Positions 22,907-30,914 of a DNA stretch of 48,209 bases are shown here, piece by piece. The position numbers and the translations under genes were made by a program. The DNA is from Acidimicrobiales bacterium. GTDB lineage: Bacteria; Actinomycetota; Acidimicrobiia; Acidimicrobiales; SHLQ01. Positions within the stretch are counted from its first letter, which is position 1. Every line of letters starts with the position of its first letter. Where the stretch lies: positions 1 through 48,209 of the forward strand of contig JAHDEJ010000025.1 of the NCBI GenBank assembly GCA_020628865.1, read 5' to 3'. The notes under the pieces were generated by a model that had not been told where the DNA came from, ran no database searches, and saw nothing but the letters and a program-made list of their open reading frames with translations.

Positions 22907-23923
22907 ATGCCTACCCAGCCGATCTCCACCGAGGCCCTCCGAGACGAGTTTGCCGACGCACCGTCTGCAGACGCAGACGCACGCACCGCGGCTGAAGCCC
23001 GGGCGGCCGAGATCCTCCGACCGGCCGGAGCGATGGCGCGGCTGGATGAGGTCGCCATCCACATGGCGGCCTGGCAACGAAGCGCGTCGCCGTCGGTCGA
23101 GCGGCCCGCAGCCGTGATCTTCGCCGCCGACCACGGCGTGGCCGCCGACGGGGTCAGCGCCTATCCGACCGAGGTCACAGGCGCAATGCTCGCTGCATTC
23201 CAGGCGAAGAAGGCGAGCGTGTCTGCGCTGGCCGAAGTTGCCGGCGCAACCGTGACGGCAATCGACGTCGGCGTGGGGAACCCGACCGGCAACCTCCGCA
23301 TCGAGACCGCCCTGAACCCGGAGCGGTTCGCCGCCGCGTTCGCCGCCGGCCGGGCCGCGGTCTCCGAGCTCGACACCGACCTGCTGATTCTCGGCGAGAT
23401 GGGCATCGGCAACACGACGGCTGCCGCAGCGGTCACTGCTGCGGTGCTGGGCGGCGACCATGCGCCCTACGTCGGGCGCGGCACCGGACTGGATGACGAG
23501 GCGCTGGCCGCCAAGGCCGCTGTCGTCGGTGAGGCCCTGCAGCGGATCGAGGGGACGCAGGACCCGATGCAGATCCTCGCCGAGGTTGGCGGCGCCGAAC
23601 TCGTCGCCATCGCCGGGGCCCTGACCGAAGCCCGGATCCGATCGATCCCCGTCTTGCTCGACGGCTACATCGCCAGCGCACCGGCCGTTGCCCTGCACGC
23701 AGTCACCCCCGACGCCGTGGCCAACGCGCTCGCCGGCCACGCCTCCGCGGAACCCGGGCATGCCCGTGTGCTCGACGCACTCGACCTCGTTCCCCTCCTC
23801 ACGCTCGACCTCCGATTGGGCGAGGCCTCCGGCGCCATGGCCGCAGTACCGCTCGTCAAGATGGCGTGCAAGCTGCTGACCGACGTGCCGACGTTCCCCG
23901 AGTGGTTCGGCCCGGAGAGCTGA
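22907..23923 (+). CDS. cobT: Nicotinate-nucleotide--dimethylbenzimidazole phosphoribosyltransferase
   Basis: 338-residue enzyme that makes alpha-ribazole phosphate for the cobalamin lower ligand. Family features are LARLDEVA-like start, VIFAADHGVAADGVSAYPTE, LLILGEMGIGNTTAAAAV, VGRGTGLDDEAL, IPVLLDGYIASAPA, and the C-terminal LRLGEASGAMAAVPLVK, whose Glu is the catalytic base of CobT. The start has no Shine-Dalgarno; TAACCT (22894-22899) 7 nt upstream suggests its own leaderless promoter. It is separated by 4 bp from cobS. Confidence 0.96.
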   Translation: MPTQPISTEALRDEFADAPSADADARTAAEARAAEILRPAGAMARLDEVAIHMAAWQRSASPSVERPAAVIFAADHGVAADGVSAYPTEVTGAMLAAFQAKKASVSALAEVAGATVTAIDVGVGNPTGNLRIETALNPERFAAAFAAGRAAVSELDTDLLILGEMGIGNTTAAAAVTAAVLGGDHAPYVGRGTGLDDEALAAKAAVVGEALQRIEGTQDPMQILAEVGGAELVAIAGALTEARIRSIPVLLDGYIASAPAVALHAVTPDAVANALAGHASAEPGHARVLDALDLVPLLTLDLRLGEASGAMAAVPLVKMACKLLTDVPTFPEWFGPES

Positions 23924-23927
23924 CCGG

Positions 23928-24671
23928 ATGAACTTCCAGCTTCGCAGCTTGTGGGTGGCCATCGGGTTCCTGACCCGTATTCCCGTCGGCGATCCGAGTC
24001 GTGGCGGAACCAAGCCGGTTCGCATGGCTGCGGCGGTGCCGTGGTTCCCGGTCGTCGGACTCTTCCTGGGTGTTGTTCATGGCCTCTTCTGGCGTGGACT
24101 CCACGAGATGACCACCCCACTCCTCGCGGCGGTGTTGTCGGTTGCTGCGCTGGCATTGCTGACCGGCGCGTTTCACCACGATGGCCTGGCCGACATCGCC
24201 GATGCCTTCGGCGGGGGCTGGACCGTCGAACAGCGGATGGAGATTCTGAAGGACTCGAGACTGGGAACGTATGGCACGACGGCGTTGATTCTCGCCTTCG
24301 GCACCGAGGTGGCTGCGCTTGCCTCACTGGACGCCGTCGCCGGAGGCCAGGCACTTCTCGCGGCCCACGTCCTCGGCCGCGGCATGGCTGTCGCCGTGAT
24401 GCTGGTCGCGCCGATCGGCGGTGATGGGCTCGGTGCGTCCTACATGACGGAACTTCGTCGATTCACCGGCTCGGTGGCTGTCGTCTTTGCGCTCGCGATT
24501 GCGATCGCCGCCCTCGGGTCGACGGCGATGATCGCACTTCCGCTTGCGGCCGTCGCGGCGGGCCTCGTGACGCTCCTCGCCATCCGGAAGATCGGCGGTG
24601 TCACCGGCGACGTGCTCGGCGCCATCCACGTGATGGCGTTCCTCGCCGTGTTGGTCGCCGCCACGGTCTGA
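23928..24671 (+). CDS. cobS: Adenosylcobinamide-GDP ribazoletransferase (cobalamin synthase)
   Basis: 247-residue integral membrane enzyme that joins GDP-cobinamide with alpha-ribazole (phosphate). The N-terminal signature LRSLWVAIGFLTRIPV and the acidic cluster HHDGLADIADAFGGGWT, which binds magnesium, are typical. Several hydrophobic helices follow (LLAAVLSVAALALLTGA, GSVAVVFALAIAIAALG, VMAFLAVLVAATV). Translational coupling to cobT (4-bp gap) gives a compact late-assembly operon. With cobO and cobU it completes nucleotide-loop assembly, but no early corrin ring genes appear in the window. Confidence 0.95.
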   Translation: MNFQLRSLWVAIGFLTRIPVGDPSRGGTKPVRMAAAVPWFPVVGLFLGVVHGLFWRGLHEMTTPLLAAVLSVAALALLTGAFHHDGLADIADAFGGGWTVEQRMEILKDSRLGTYGTTALILAFGTEVAALASLDAVAGGQALLAAHVLGRGMAVAVMLVAPIGGDGLGASYMTELRRFTGSVAVVFALAIAIAALGSTAMIALPLAAVAAGLVTLLAIRKIGGVTGDVLGAIHVMAFLAVLVAATV

Positions 24672-24731
24672 CGGCTCCCCACACAATTCCTGCCGATCGG
24701 CGGGTACCGCCCCCGCATCATGGACAGTACG

Positions 24732-24744
24732 GTCCGAATCGGAC
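24732..24744. promoter_or_regulatory. Short palindrome before the acyl-CoA synthetase gene
   Basis: GTCCGA-A-TCGGAC is a perfect 13-bp dyad, 22 bp upstream of the ATG at 24767 and before its Shine-Dalgarno (CAGGGGGA). It could be an operator. It is isolated in the window and its 6-bp arms are short enough to arise by chance. Confidence 0.35.
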
Positions 24745-24766
24745 ATCGACGTTCAGGGGGAATCTG

Positions 24767-26386
24767 ATGCCGAACATGACCAGCTGGGCCGAGACGCGAG
24801 CGAACTTCACGCTCAAGATCCCGGATCGCTTCAACTTCACGGGAGACGTCATGTTCGCCCGTGCGGCTGAGACCCCGGACAAGGTGGGGCTGATCGCGAT
24901 CGAACCGGATGGTGTCACGATCAACCGCTACACCTTCAGCGAGCTCGCCGACCTCTCGAATCGGACCGCCCATCTGCTGCGCGAACACGGCGTGGGCATG
25001 GGTGACAAGGTGTTCGTGCAGGTGCCCCGAATCGTCGAGTTCTACGCGGCGCTTCTGGGATGTTTCCAGATCGGAGCCGTCCCGATGCCGGGCACGACCC
25101 AGCTGATGGGCAAGGACCAGCAGTATCGGATTCAGCGCTCCGAGGCGATCGCCGTGATCTGCGACGAGGACGCGGCCGAGCGATTCGATGCCGTCCGCTC
25201 GGAGTGCACCAGCGTGCAAGCCGCCTTCATCGTCGGCGACGAGCGGGAAGGTTGGATCGGCTTCAATCAGGGCCTGCAATCCATGCCGGCCGAACCGGCC
25301 GAGGTTGCCGACACAACCCCGAACGACCCGCTCCTGCTCTACTTCACCTCCGGCACGACGGGCGGGCCGAAGATGGTGCAGCACGTCGGCATGTACGCGC
25401 TGGGCCACGAGATCACGGCCCGCTTCTGGCACGACCTCACGCCGGACGACATCCACTGGACGGTCTCCGACACCGGTTGGGCGAAAGCTGCGTGGGGCAA
25501 GTTGTTCGGCCAGTGGATAGTCGGATCGTGCATCGTGATGTGGAACATCATCGGCAAGCCGGACTTCGACCGGATGTTGAAGCTGCTCCCCGAACTCGGC
25601 GTCACGTCCTTCTGTGCTCCCCCGACGCTCTACCGGGCGTTCGCCCAGATGGACCTCGCGTCCTACGACTGGTCCACACTTCGCCACTGCACGAGCGCGG
25701 GTGAGCCGCTCAACCCGGAGGTCATCGAGACCTGGACCGCGGCCACCGGCACGACCCCGTATGACGGTTACGGGCAGACCGAGACCGTCGTCCTCGTTGC
25801 CAACTACCCATCCGAGCCGGTGAAGCCGGGATCGATGGGCCTTCCCGCGCCGGGCATGGTGGTCGACGTCGTGGACGAGGATGGCAACATCTGCGCCGAC
25901 GGCGAAGAGGGCAACATCTGTGTGTCGACCGAACCTCGACCCATCGGCTTGTTCGACGGCTATTGGCTGGACGACGAACGCACTGCCGAGGTCTTCCATC
26001 ACGGCTGGTACTACACCGGCGACCGGGCCTACCGCGACGAGGACGGCTACCTGTGGTTCGTCGGCCGGGCCGACGACGTGATCCTCTCGGCCGCGTACCG
26101 GATCGGCCCGTTCGAGGTCGAGTCCTCACTCATCGAGCATCCGGCCGTGGCCGAGACCGCCGTCGTCGGCAAGCCGGATCCGGATCGGGGCAACATCGTG
26201 AAGGCCTGGGTGATCCTCGCCCCCGGATACGAGCCCAGCGACGAGTTGACCGCCGAGATCCAGGAGCACGTGAAGACCACCACGGCGCCCTACAAGTACC
26301 CGCGCGAGATCGAGTACGTCACGGAGCTCCCAAAGACCATCTCGGGCAAGATTCGCCGCATCGAGCTCCGAGAGCGCGACACCTGA
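24767..26386 (+). CDS. Acyl-CoA synthetase, MACS (medium-chain/benzoate) type
   Basis: 539-residue adenylate-forming ligase that activates a carboxylic acid with ATP and CoA. Motifs are the P-loop YFTSGTTGGPK, the A5 motif YGQTET, the A7/A8 region YYTGDRAYRDEDGYLWFVGR, the hinge DDVILSAAYRIGP, and the catalytic lysine in KTISGKIRRIEL. The A3 motif and the segment DIHWTVSDTGWAKAAWGKLF are characteristic of medium-chain and aromatic acyl-CoA synthetases. The ATG has a strong AGGGGGA box. It is convergent with the TetR operon. The exact acid is unknown. Confidence 0.92.
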   Translation: MPNMTSWAETRANFTLKIPDRFNFTGDVMFARAAETPDKVGLIAIEPDGVTINRYTFSELADLSNRTAHLLREHGVGMGDKVFVQVPRIVEFYAALLGCFQIGAVPMPGTTQLMGKDQQYRIQRSEAIAVICDEDAAERFDAVRSECTSVQAAFIVGDEREGWIGFNQGLQSMPAEPAEVADTTPNDPLLLYFTSGTTGGPKMVQHVGMYALGHEITARFWHDLTPDDIHWTVSDTGWAKAAWGKLFGQWIVGSCIVMWNIIGKPDFDRMLKLLPELGVTSFCAPPTLYRAFAQMDLASYDWSTLRHCTSAGEPLNPEVIETWTAATGTTPYDGYGQTETVVLVANYPSEPVKPGSMGLPAPGMVVDVVDEDGNICADGEEGNICVSTEPRPIGLFDGYWLDDERTAEVFHHGWYYTGDRAYRDEDGYLWFVGRADDVILSAAYRIGPFEVESSLIEHPAVAETAVVGKPDPDRGNIVKAWVILAPGYEPSDELTAEIQEHVKTTTAPYKYPREIEYVTELPKTISGKIRRIELRERDT

Positions 26387-26420
26387 TGCGGCGGGGATGG
26401 AGCCTGCGGGAGAAGAACCG

Positions 26421-27002
26421 CTAGCGATCACTCCCATCGTCCGATGGGAGTTCCTCGATCACGCGATCGACGGTGGCGGCGAGCAACGAATCGTCCGCCA
26501 CGCCGGCGAGTTGGATGATGCGGAAATGGATCGGGGCGACCAGCGCCTCGATCCGCGCAGCCGCGTCGTCGACGGGCGCGCATTCGCCCCGCTCGGCGGC
26601 TCGATCGATCAACTCGCTGGCGAGCTCGAAGCGTTCCGCCCAATAGCGACGGCGGAGCTCGTCGAGCGGCCCTCCGCCGCTGGCTTGCATGAGCGCCCGC
26701 CCGAGAGGATCGGTCAGCGCGGCTCGCACCATCCGCACGAGTGCGTCGAGGTCGCCGCGAAGTGTGCCGGTGTCGGGCATCGGTATTCCGGCGGCGGCGT
26801 TGTGGAGGACCGCTGCGAGGACGAGTTCCTCGGCGGAGTCGTACCTCCGATAGATCGTGGTCTTGTTCACGCCCGCACGCTCGGCAACATCGTCGATGCG
26901 GATTTGGAACGTGCCCTGTTCTGCGACGACACCGAGCGTGGCCTCGATGATCGCCGCGTCGACGGCCTGGCCTCGACGATGGGACGGTTGCGTTGCTGTC
27001 AC
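26421..27002 (-). CDS. TetR-family transcriptional regulator
   Basis: 193-residue regulator. The N-terminal HTH is clear: AAIIEATLGVVAEQGTFQIR, IDDVAERAGVNKTTIYRRYDSAEELVLAAV. The rest is the helical ligand domain. GTG 27002 overlaps the stop of the SRPBCC gene as GTGA, so the two are one operon. Two matching inverted repeats in the upstream gap are its likely binding sites, controlling its own operon and the divergent acyl-CoA synthetase at 27633, a common arrangement for TetR sensors of acyl-CoA or lipophilic ligands. Confidence 0.93.
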   Translation of the reverse strand: MTATQPSHRRGQAVDAAIIEATLGVVAEQGTFQIRIDDVAERAGVNKTTIYRRYDSAEELVLAAVLHNAAAGIPMPDTGTLRGDLDALVRMVRAALTDPLGRALMQASGGGPLDELRRRYWAERFELASELIDRAAERGECAPVDDAAARIEALVAPIHFRIIQLAGVADDSLLAATVDRVIEELPSDDGSDR

Positions 27003-27451
27003 GAGGAGCAGTCCGCCAGTCGGCCTTCGACCCGGTCGGCCAATGCCTGGTTGAAGTCTCGGAAGCCGATCTCGGTGTCTCGCAGGATGCGGCCGAACAG
27101 GGGCACCAACAGGCCGCGGAACTCCTCGCCGTGGTGGAGGCGGGTGCGCCCGCCGTCGAGCGGCTCGAGCCGGAAGTCGTGGGTGCCGTCGAAGAGCCCG
27201 CGCACGAGCAACTTCCCCTGCCAACGGAGGCGGCGCCCGGGGTCGGCGTCGAGGACGACCGGCCGGAAGACCACGCCTTCGGAACCGTCGTCCTTGCGGG
27301 CGGCGACACGAAGGGTCGCACCAACGGTGGCTTCGCCCTCGATGGCGGCGAAGAACGGGTTCCAGCTTGCGTGACTGGGGAAGTCGACGAGCACGTTCCA
27401 AACCTGGTCCGGACTGGCGTCGATGTCGATGGTGGTGTCGATGGTGCGCAT
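26999..27451 (-). CDS. SRPBCC / polyketide cyclase-like protein
   Basis: 150-residue START/Bet v1-fold protein (PF10604 type). The pattern is IDIDASPDQVWNVLVDFPSHASWNPF, then ATVGATLRVAARK, GRRLRWQGKLLVRGLFDGTHDF and RTRLHHGEEFRGLL, ending in a C-terminal helix. The fold holds a deep hydrophobic cavity for lipids or polyketides. A good AAGGAGG ribosome site precedes the ATG. It is first in the operon with the TetR gene. Confidence 0.9.
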   Translation of the reverse strand: MRTIDTTIDIDASPDQVWNVLVDFPSHASWNPFFAAIEGEATVGATLRVAARKDDGSEGVVFRPVVLDADPGRRLRWQGKLLVRGLFDGTHDFRLEPLDGGRTRLHHGEEFRGLLVPLFGRILRDTEIGFRDFNQALADRVEGRLADCSS

Positions 27452-27478
27452 GGTGCCTCCTTGGGGCTGAAGATGTAT

Positions 27479-27538
27479 CGCAACTTGCCGTTGCGTTAAG
27501 GATGGCAGGTCAGGGGAACTATTGCAACCTCGAGTTGC
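27479..27538. promoter_or_regulatory. Two matching TetR-type operators, CGCAAC-N5-GTTGCG
   Basis: Site 1 is CGCAAC-TTGCC-GTTGCG (27479-27495); site 2 is GCAAC-CTCGA-GTTGC (27524-27538), again followed by GTTA. Both share the half-site and the N5 spacing, with centres 44 bp apart. On the minus strand, site 1 lies between a plausible -35 (TTAACG) and -10 (TACATC) of the SRPBCC-TetR operon. Site 2 is upstream of the divergent synthetase gene. Binding by the neighbouring TetR protein is inferred from position and symmetry. Confidence 0.65.
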
Positions 27539-27632
27539 GTTAGGCGGATGGCGTGCCGGGAAACCCCTGCGCTACCGTTCGTTCACGGCTGGAGGGGACC
27601 GGCCGGTTGCAAACCACAAGGGGGATCGCGGC

Positions 27633-29168
27633 ATGAAGGTCGCACTGACGATCAACGACTTTCTCGACCGGGCGCTTGCCGTCTATCCAGATCGGGTGGC
27701 CGTCGTCGACGAACCCGATCAGCCCGCCGACCCGATGCCCACCATCACGTACGCAGAGATGGCGGACATCCGCCGGCAAATGGGCGTGGCCATGGACAAG
27801 ATGGGCATCCCTATGGGCGGACGGGTCGCCATGGTGTCGCACAACTCCGCCCGACTCCTCACCAGCTTCTTCGGCGTCAGCGGCAACGGGCGCATCTTCG
27901 TGCCCATCAACTTCCGACTCAGCGCCGACGAGGTTCGCTACATCGTCGAACACTGCGGTGCCGAAGCGCTCCTGATCGACCCCGAGCTTGCCGATGCCCT
28001 GGCCGACATCGAGTGCGAGCGGAAGTGGATTCTCGGCGAAGCGTCCGACGCAGCATGGCTCGGCCACGACGGCGAGCCCGAACCGTGGGAACCGGACGAG
28101 GACGCCACTGCATCCATCAACTACACCTCGGGCACCACCGCCCGGCCGAAGGGTGTCGAACAGACCCATCGAGCCCGCTGGACGAACGCCGTCACGTTCG
28201 GCTGGCACACCACGATCACCGACCGCGACGTCTACCTCCACACGCTGCCCATGTTCCACTGCGACGGGTGGGGCATGCTCTACACGGTCTGCGCGATGGG
28301 CGTGAAGCACGTGGTGCTCCGCAAGGTCGACGGTGCCGAGATCCTCCGGCGGGTCGACGAGCACGGCGTGACGATCATGTGCGGCGCACCGGCCGTCGTC
28401 GCGGCCGTACTCGATGCCGCGAAGGATTGGGACGGCGAGATCCCGGGCCGCGACAAGGTGCGCATCGTCGTCGCCGGCGCTCCCCCGCCCACCGCCACGA
28501 TCGAACGGGTCGAGACGGAACTCGGCTGGGAGTTCATCCAGCTGTACGGACTCACCGAGACCGCTCCACTGCTCACCATCAACCGGTGCCGCCCCGAATG
28601 GGATGATCTCTCCCCCGCCGAACGTGCCCAGAAGCTCGGCCGCCAGGGAACCCCCGCCGTCGGCGTCGAGATGAAGGTCTCCCAATCGGGGGAGTTCCTC
28701 GCCCGCAGCAACAACGTGCTCAAGAGCTACTGGGACAACCCGGATGCCACGAATCAGGCGCTCGAAGGCGGCTGGTTCCACACCGGCGATGGCGGCATCA
28801 AGGAGGACGACGGCTACTACATGATCCAGGACCGCAAGAAGGACGTCATCATCTCCGGCGGCGAGAATGTCAGCTCAATCGAGGTGGAGGATTGTGTGTT
28901 CGGGCATCCTGCCGTGACCGAGGTGGCCGTCATCGGGGTTCCGCACGAGAAGTGGGGCGAGACGGTGAAGGCCCTCGTGGTGGTCGAACCGGGGTCGGAC
29001 GTGACCGAGCAGGAGATCATCGACCACTGCCGGGAGAAGATCGCCCATTACAAGTGCCCGACGTCGGTCGAGTTCCGCGACGAACTCGCCCGTACCGCCA
29101 CCGGCAAGCTGCAGAAATTCAAACTCCGCGCCCCCTACTGGGACGGCATGGAGAAGGCCGTCAATTGA
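27633..29168 (+). CDS. Long-chain/fatty acyl-CoA synthetase (FadD-like)
   Basis: 511-residue adenylate-forming ligase. Motifs are INYTSGTTARPKGVEQTH (P-loop), LPMFHCDGWGMLYTVCAMG (linker region), LYGLTETAPLLTINR, WFHTGDGGIKEDDGYYMIQD, KDVIISGGENVSSIEVE, and the catalytic lysine in ARTATGKLQKFKLR. The last region matches the FadD/propionate-type group. The ATG at 27633 has a weak AAGGGGGA box. It follows a 181-bp gap with the paired operators, and overlaps the enoyl-CoA hydratase start, so activation and hydration steps are co-expressed. Confidence 0.93.
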   Translation: MKVALTINDFLDRALAVYPDRVAVVDEPDQPADPMPTITYAEMADIRRQMGVAMDKMGIPMGGRVAMVSHNSARLLTSFFGVSGNGRIFVPINFRLSADEVRYIVEHCGAEALLIDPELADALADIECERKWILGEASDAAWLGHDGEPEPWEPDEDATASINYTSGTTARPKGVEQTHRARWTNAVTFGWHTTITDRDVYLHTLPMFHCDGWGMLYTVCAMGVKHVVLRKVDGAEILRRVDEHGVTIMCGAPAVVAAVLDAAKDWDGEIPGRDKVRIVVAGAPPPTATIERVETELGWEFIQLYGLTETAPLLTINRCRPEWDDLSPAERAQKLGRQGTPAVGVEMKVSQSGEFLARSNNVLKSYWDNPDATNQALEGGWFHTGDGGIKEDDGYYMIQDRKKDVIISGGENVSSIEVEDCVFGHPAVTEVAVIGVPHEKWGETVKALVVVEPGSDVTEQEIIDHCREKIAHYKCPTSVEFRDELARTATGKLQKFKLRAPYWDGMEKAVN

Positions 29169-30088
29169 GCGCACTCGATCCACCGCCGCAGCAGATCAGC
29201 TACGAGGTCGAGGACCGGATCGCCACGATCACCCTCGACCGTCCCGACAAGATGAATGCGTTCACCAACCGCATGGTGCACGAGATGCTCGCCGTGTTCG
29301 ACGAGATCGACAGCGACGACAACGTGCGGGCGGTCATCGTGACCGGCGCCGGCCGGGCCTTCTGCGCCGGGGCCGACATGTCGGTCGGTGGGGCCGACAC
29401 CTTCGACAAGACGGCAAAGGACACGGCGGCCGACGGCAAGCAGGCCGGGCAGAACACCGACCTTCGCAACCGCGATGGCGGCGGCATCGTCACGCTTCGC
29501 ATCTTCAACTGCTTGAAGCCGGTGATCGCTGCGATCAACGGCGCAGCGGTGGGCGTGGGTGCCACCATGACGCTGCCGATGGACATCCGGCTCGCATCGA
29601 CCGAGTCGAAACTGGGCTTCGTGTTCTCGCAGCGGGGCATCGTGCCCGAGGCCGCATCAAGCTGGTTCCTGCCAAAGGTGGTCGGCCTGAGTCAGGCGCT
29701 CGAGTGGACGATGACCGGGCGCGTCTTCGGCGCAGAGGAGGCACTCGCCGGCGGCTTGGTGCGCAGCCTGCACGAGCCCGACGATCTCCTCCCGGCAGCC
29801 CGGGAGCTGGCGACCGAGATCGCATCGTCCACGTCCGCCATCTCGGTGGCGATGTCACGGCAGATGCTCTGGCGGATACCCAGCGCCCCGCACCCGATGG
29901 CCGCACACCGGGTCGACTCTGCCGCGGTGCCACAGATGGGTGCCGCCGCCGACGCCAAGGAAGGCATCGCGTCCTTCTTCGAGAAGCGGCCGGCCGAGTT
30001 CACGCAGGGCCCGTCGACCGACATGCCCGAGGTGTACCCCTGGTTCGAGAACCCAACGTTCAGCGGCGGCGACAACCCGGCAGACTGA
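29165..30088 (+). CDS. Enoyl-CoA hydratase/isomerase family protein
   Basis: 307-residue crotonase-fold enzyme acting on acyl-CoA thioesters. IATITLDRPDKMNAFTNRMVHEML, VIVTGAGRAFCAGADMSVGG and KPVIAAINGAAVGVGATM form the CoA pocket and oxyanion hole. KLGFVFSQRGIVPEAASSWFL carries the glutamate found in active hydratases; the long insert after residue 70 is family-typical. The TTG start overlaps the TGA of the synthetase (TTGA), so translation is coupled. Hydratase activity is likely, isomerase is possible. Confidence 0.92.
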   Translation: MSALDPPPQQISYEVEDRIATITLDRPDKMNAFTNRMVHEMLAVFDEIDSDDNVRAVIVTGAGRAFCAGADMSVGGADTFDKTAKDTAADGKQAGQNTDLRNRDGGGIVTLRIFNCLKPVIAAINGAAVGVGATMTLPMDIRLASTESKLGFVFSQRGIVPEAASSWFLPKVVGLSQALEWTMTGRVFGAEEALAGGLVRSLHEPDDLLPAARELATEIASSTSAISVAMSRQMLWRIPSAPHPMAAHRVDSAAVPQMGAAADAKEGIASFFEKRPAEFTQGPSTDMPEVYPWFENPTFSGGDNPAD

Positions 30089-30176
30089 GGCCAGACGGTC
30101 TCCGCCGCGGGAACACCGAGCGGGCAGAGTGGGTTCTTCGCCGGACGCCGTGAACATCAGGAGGCATCACGACCAC

Positions 30177-30914
30177 ATGATCGGACTCATCACCGGATCC
30201 GGCTTCTACGACCTTCCCGATGTGGTCGACGGCTCCGTCACGACGATCGACACGCCCTACGGACAAGTCGAGCTCACAACCGGCAGGTGGGCCGACGTAC
30301 CCGTCGCATTCCTCCCCCGGCACGGCTCCGGGCATTCGATTCCGCCCCACGCAATCAACTACCGAGCCAACATCAAGGCGCTCGAGACGGCCGGAGCGAC
30401 CTCGATCCTGGCCACCGCCGTGAGCGGAGGCATCGACCCGTCGATGGCGCCGGGCGACTTCGTCGCCATTCACGACGTCATCAACTTCACCTCCGGACGT
30501 GCAGACACGTTCTTCGACGGCGCCGAAGGGATCGTCGTGCACAAGGACATGTCGGCTGCCTACGACCCGGACCTACGCCGGGTGCTCGCCGCCGCGGCAG
30601 CCGCCGAGGGCATCGAGCTCACCGACGGCGGCGTCTACTGCGCCACCAACGGGCCCCGGTTCGAGACCCCAGCCGAGATTGCGATGATGGGACGGCTCGG
30701 CGGCGACCTCGTGGGGATGACCGGCTACCCGGAGGTCGTGCTCGCCAACGAGCTCGACATCCCCTACGCCTCGATCGGCGTCATCGCGAACGCCGCTGCG
30801 GGACTCGGCCAGGAAACACTCACGGCCGACGATGTGATGCTGGTCGTCGAGCAGTGTGCAGAACCCCTCCACCGCCTCCTTGGCCGGGCCGTGGCGATGA
30901 TTGGAGCCCGATGA
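30177..30914 (+). CDS. Methylthioinosine/methylthioadenosine phosphorylase family
   Basis: 245-residue purine-nucleoside phosphorylase of the PNP/MTAP-2 type, which splits a nucleoside with phosphate. Features are the phosphate-site TGSGFYDL, LPRHGSGHSIPPHAINYRAN, and the base-binding ATNGPRFETPAEI and GMTGYPEVVLANEL. AGGAGG (30159-30164) lies 12 nt upstream. Its stop overlaps the next ATG by 4 bp (ATGA). Together with the adjacent amidohydrolase it should process methylthioadenosine by deamination followed by phosphorolysis, which argues for methylthioinosine specificity. Confidence 0.88.
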   Translation: MIGLITGSGFYDLPDVVDGSVTTIDTPYGQVELTTGRWADVPVAFLPRHGSGHSIPPHAINYRANIKALETAGATSILATAVSGGIDPSMAPGDFVAIHDVINFTSGRADTFFDGAEGIVVHKDMSAAYDPDLRRVLAAAAAAEGIELTDGGVYCATNGPRFETPAEIAMMGRLGGDLVGMTGYPEVVLANELDIPYASIGVIANAAAGLGQETLTADDVMLVVEQCAEPLHRLLGRAVAMIGAR

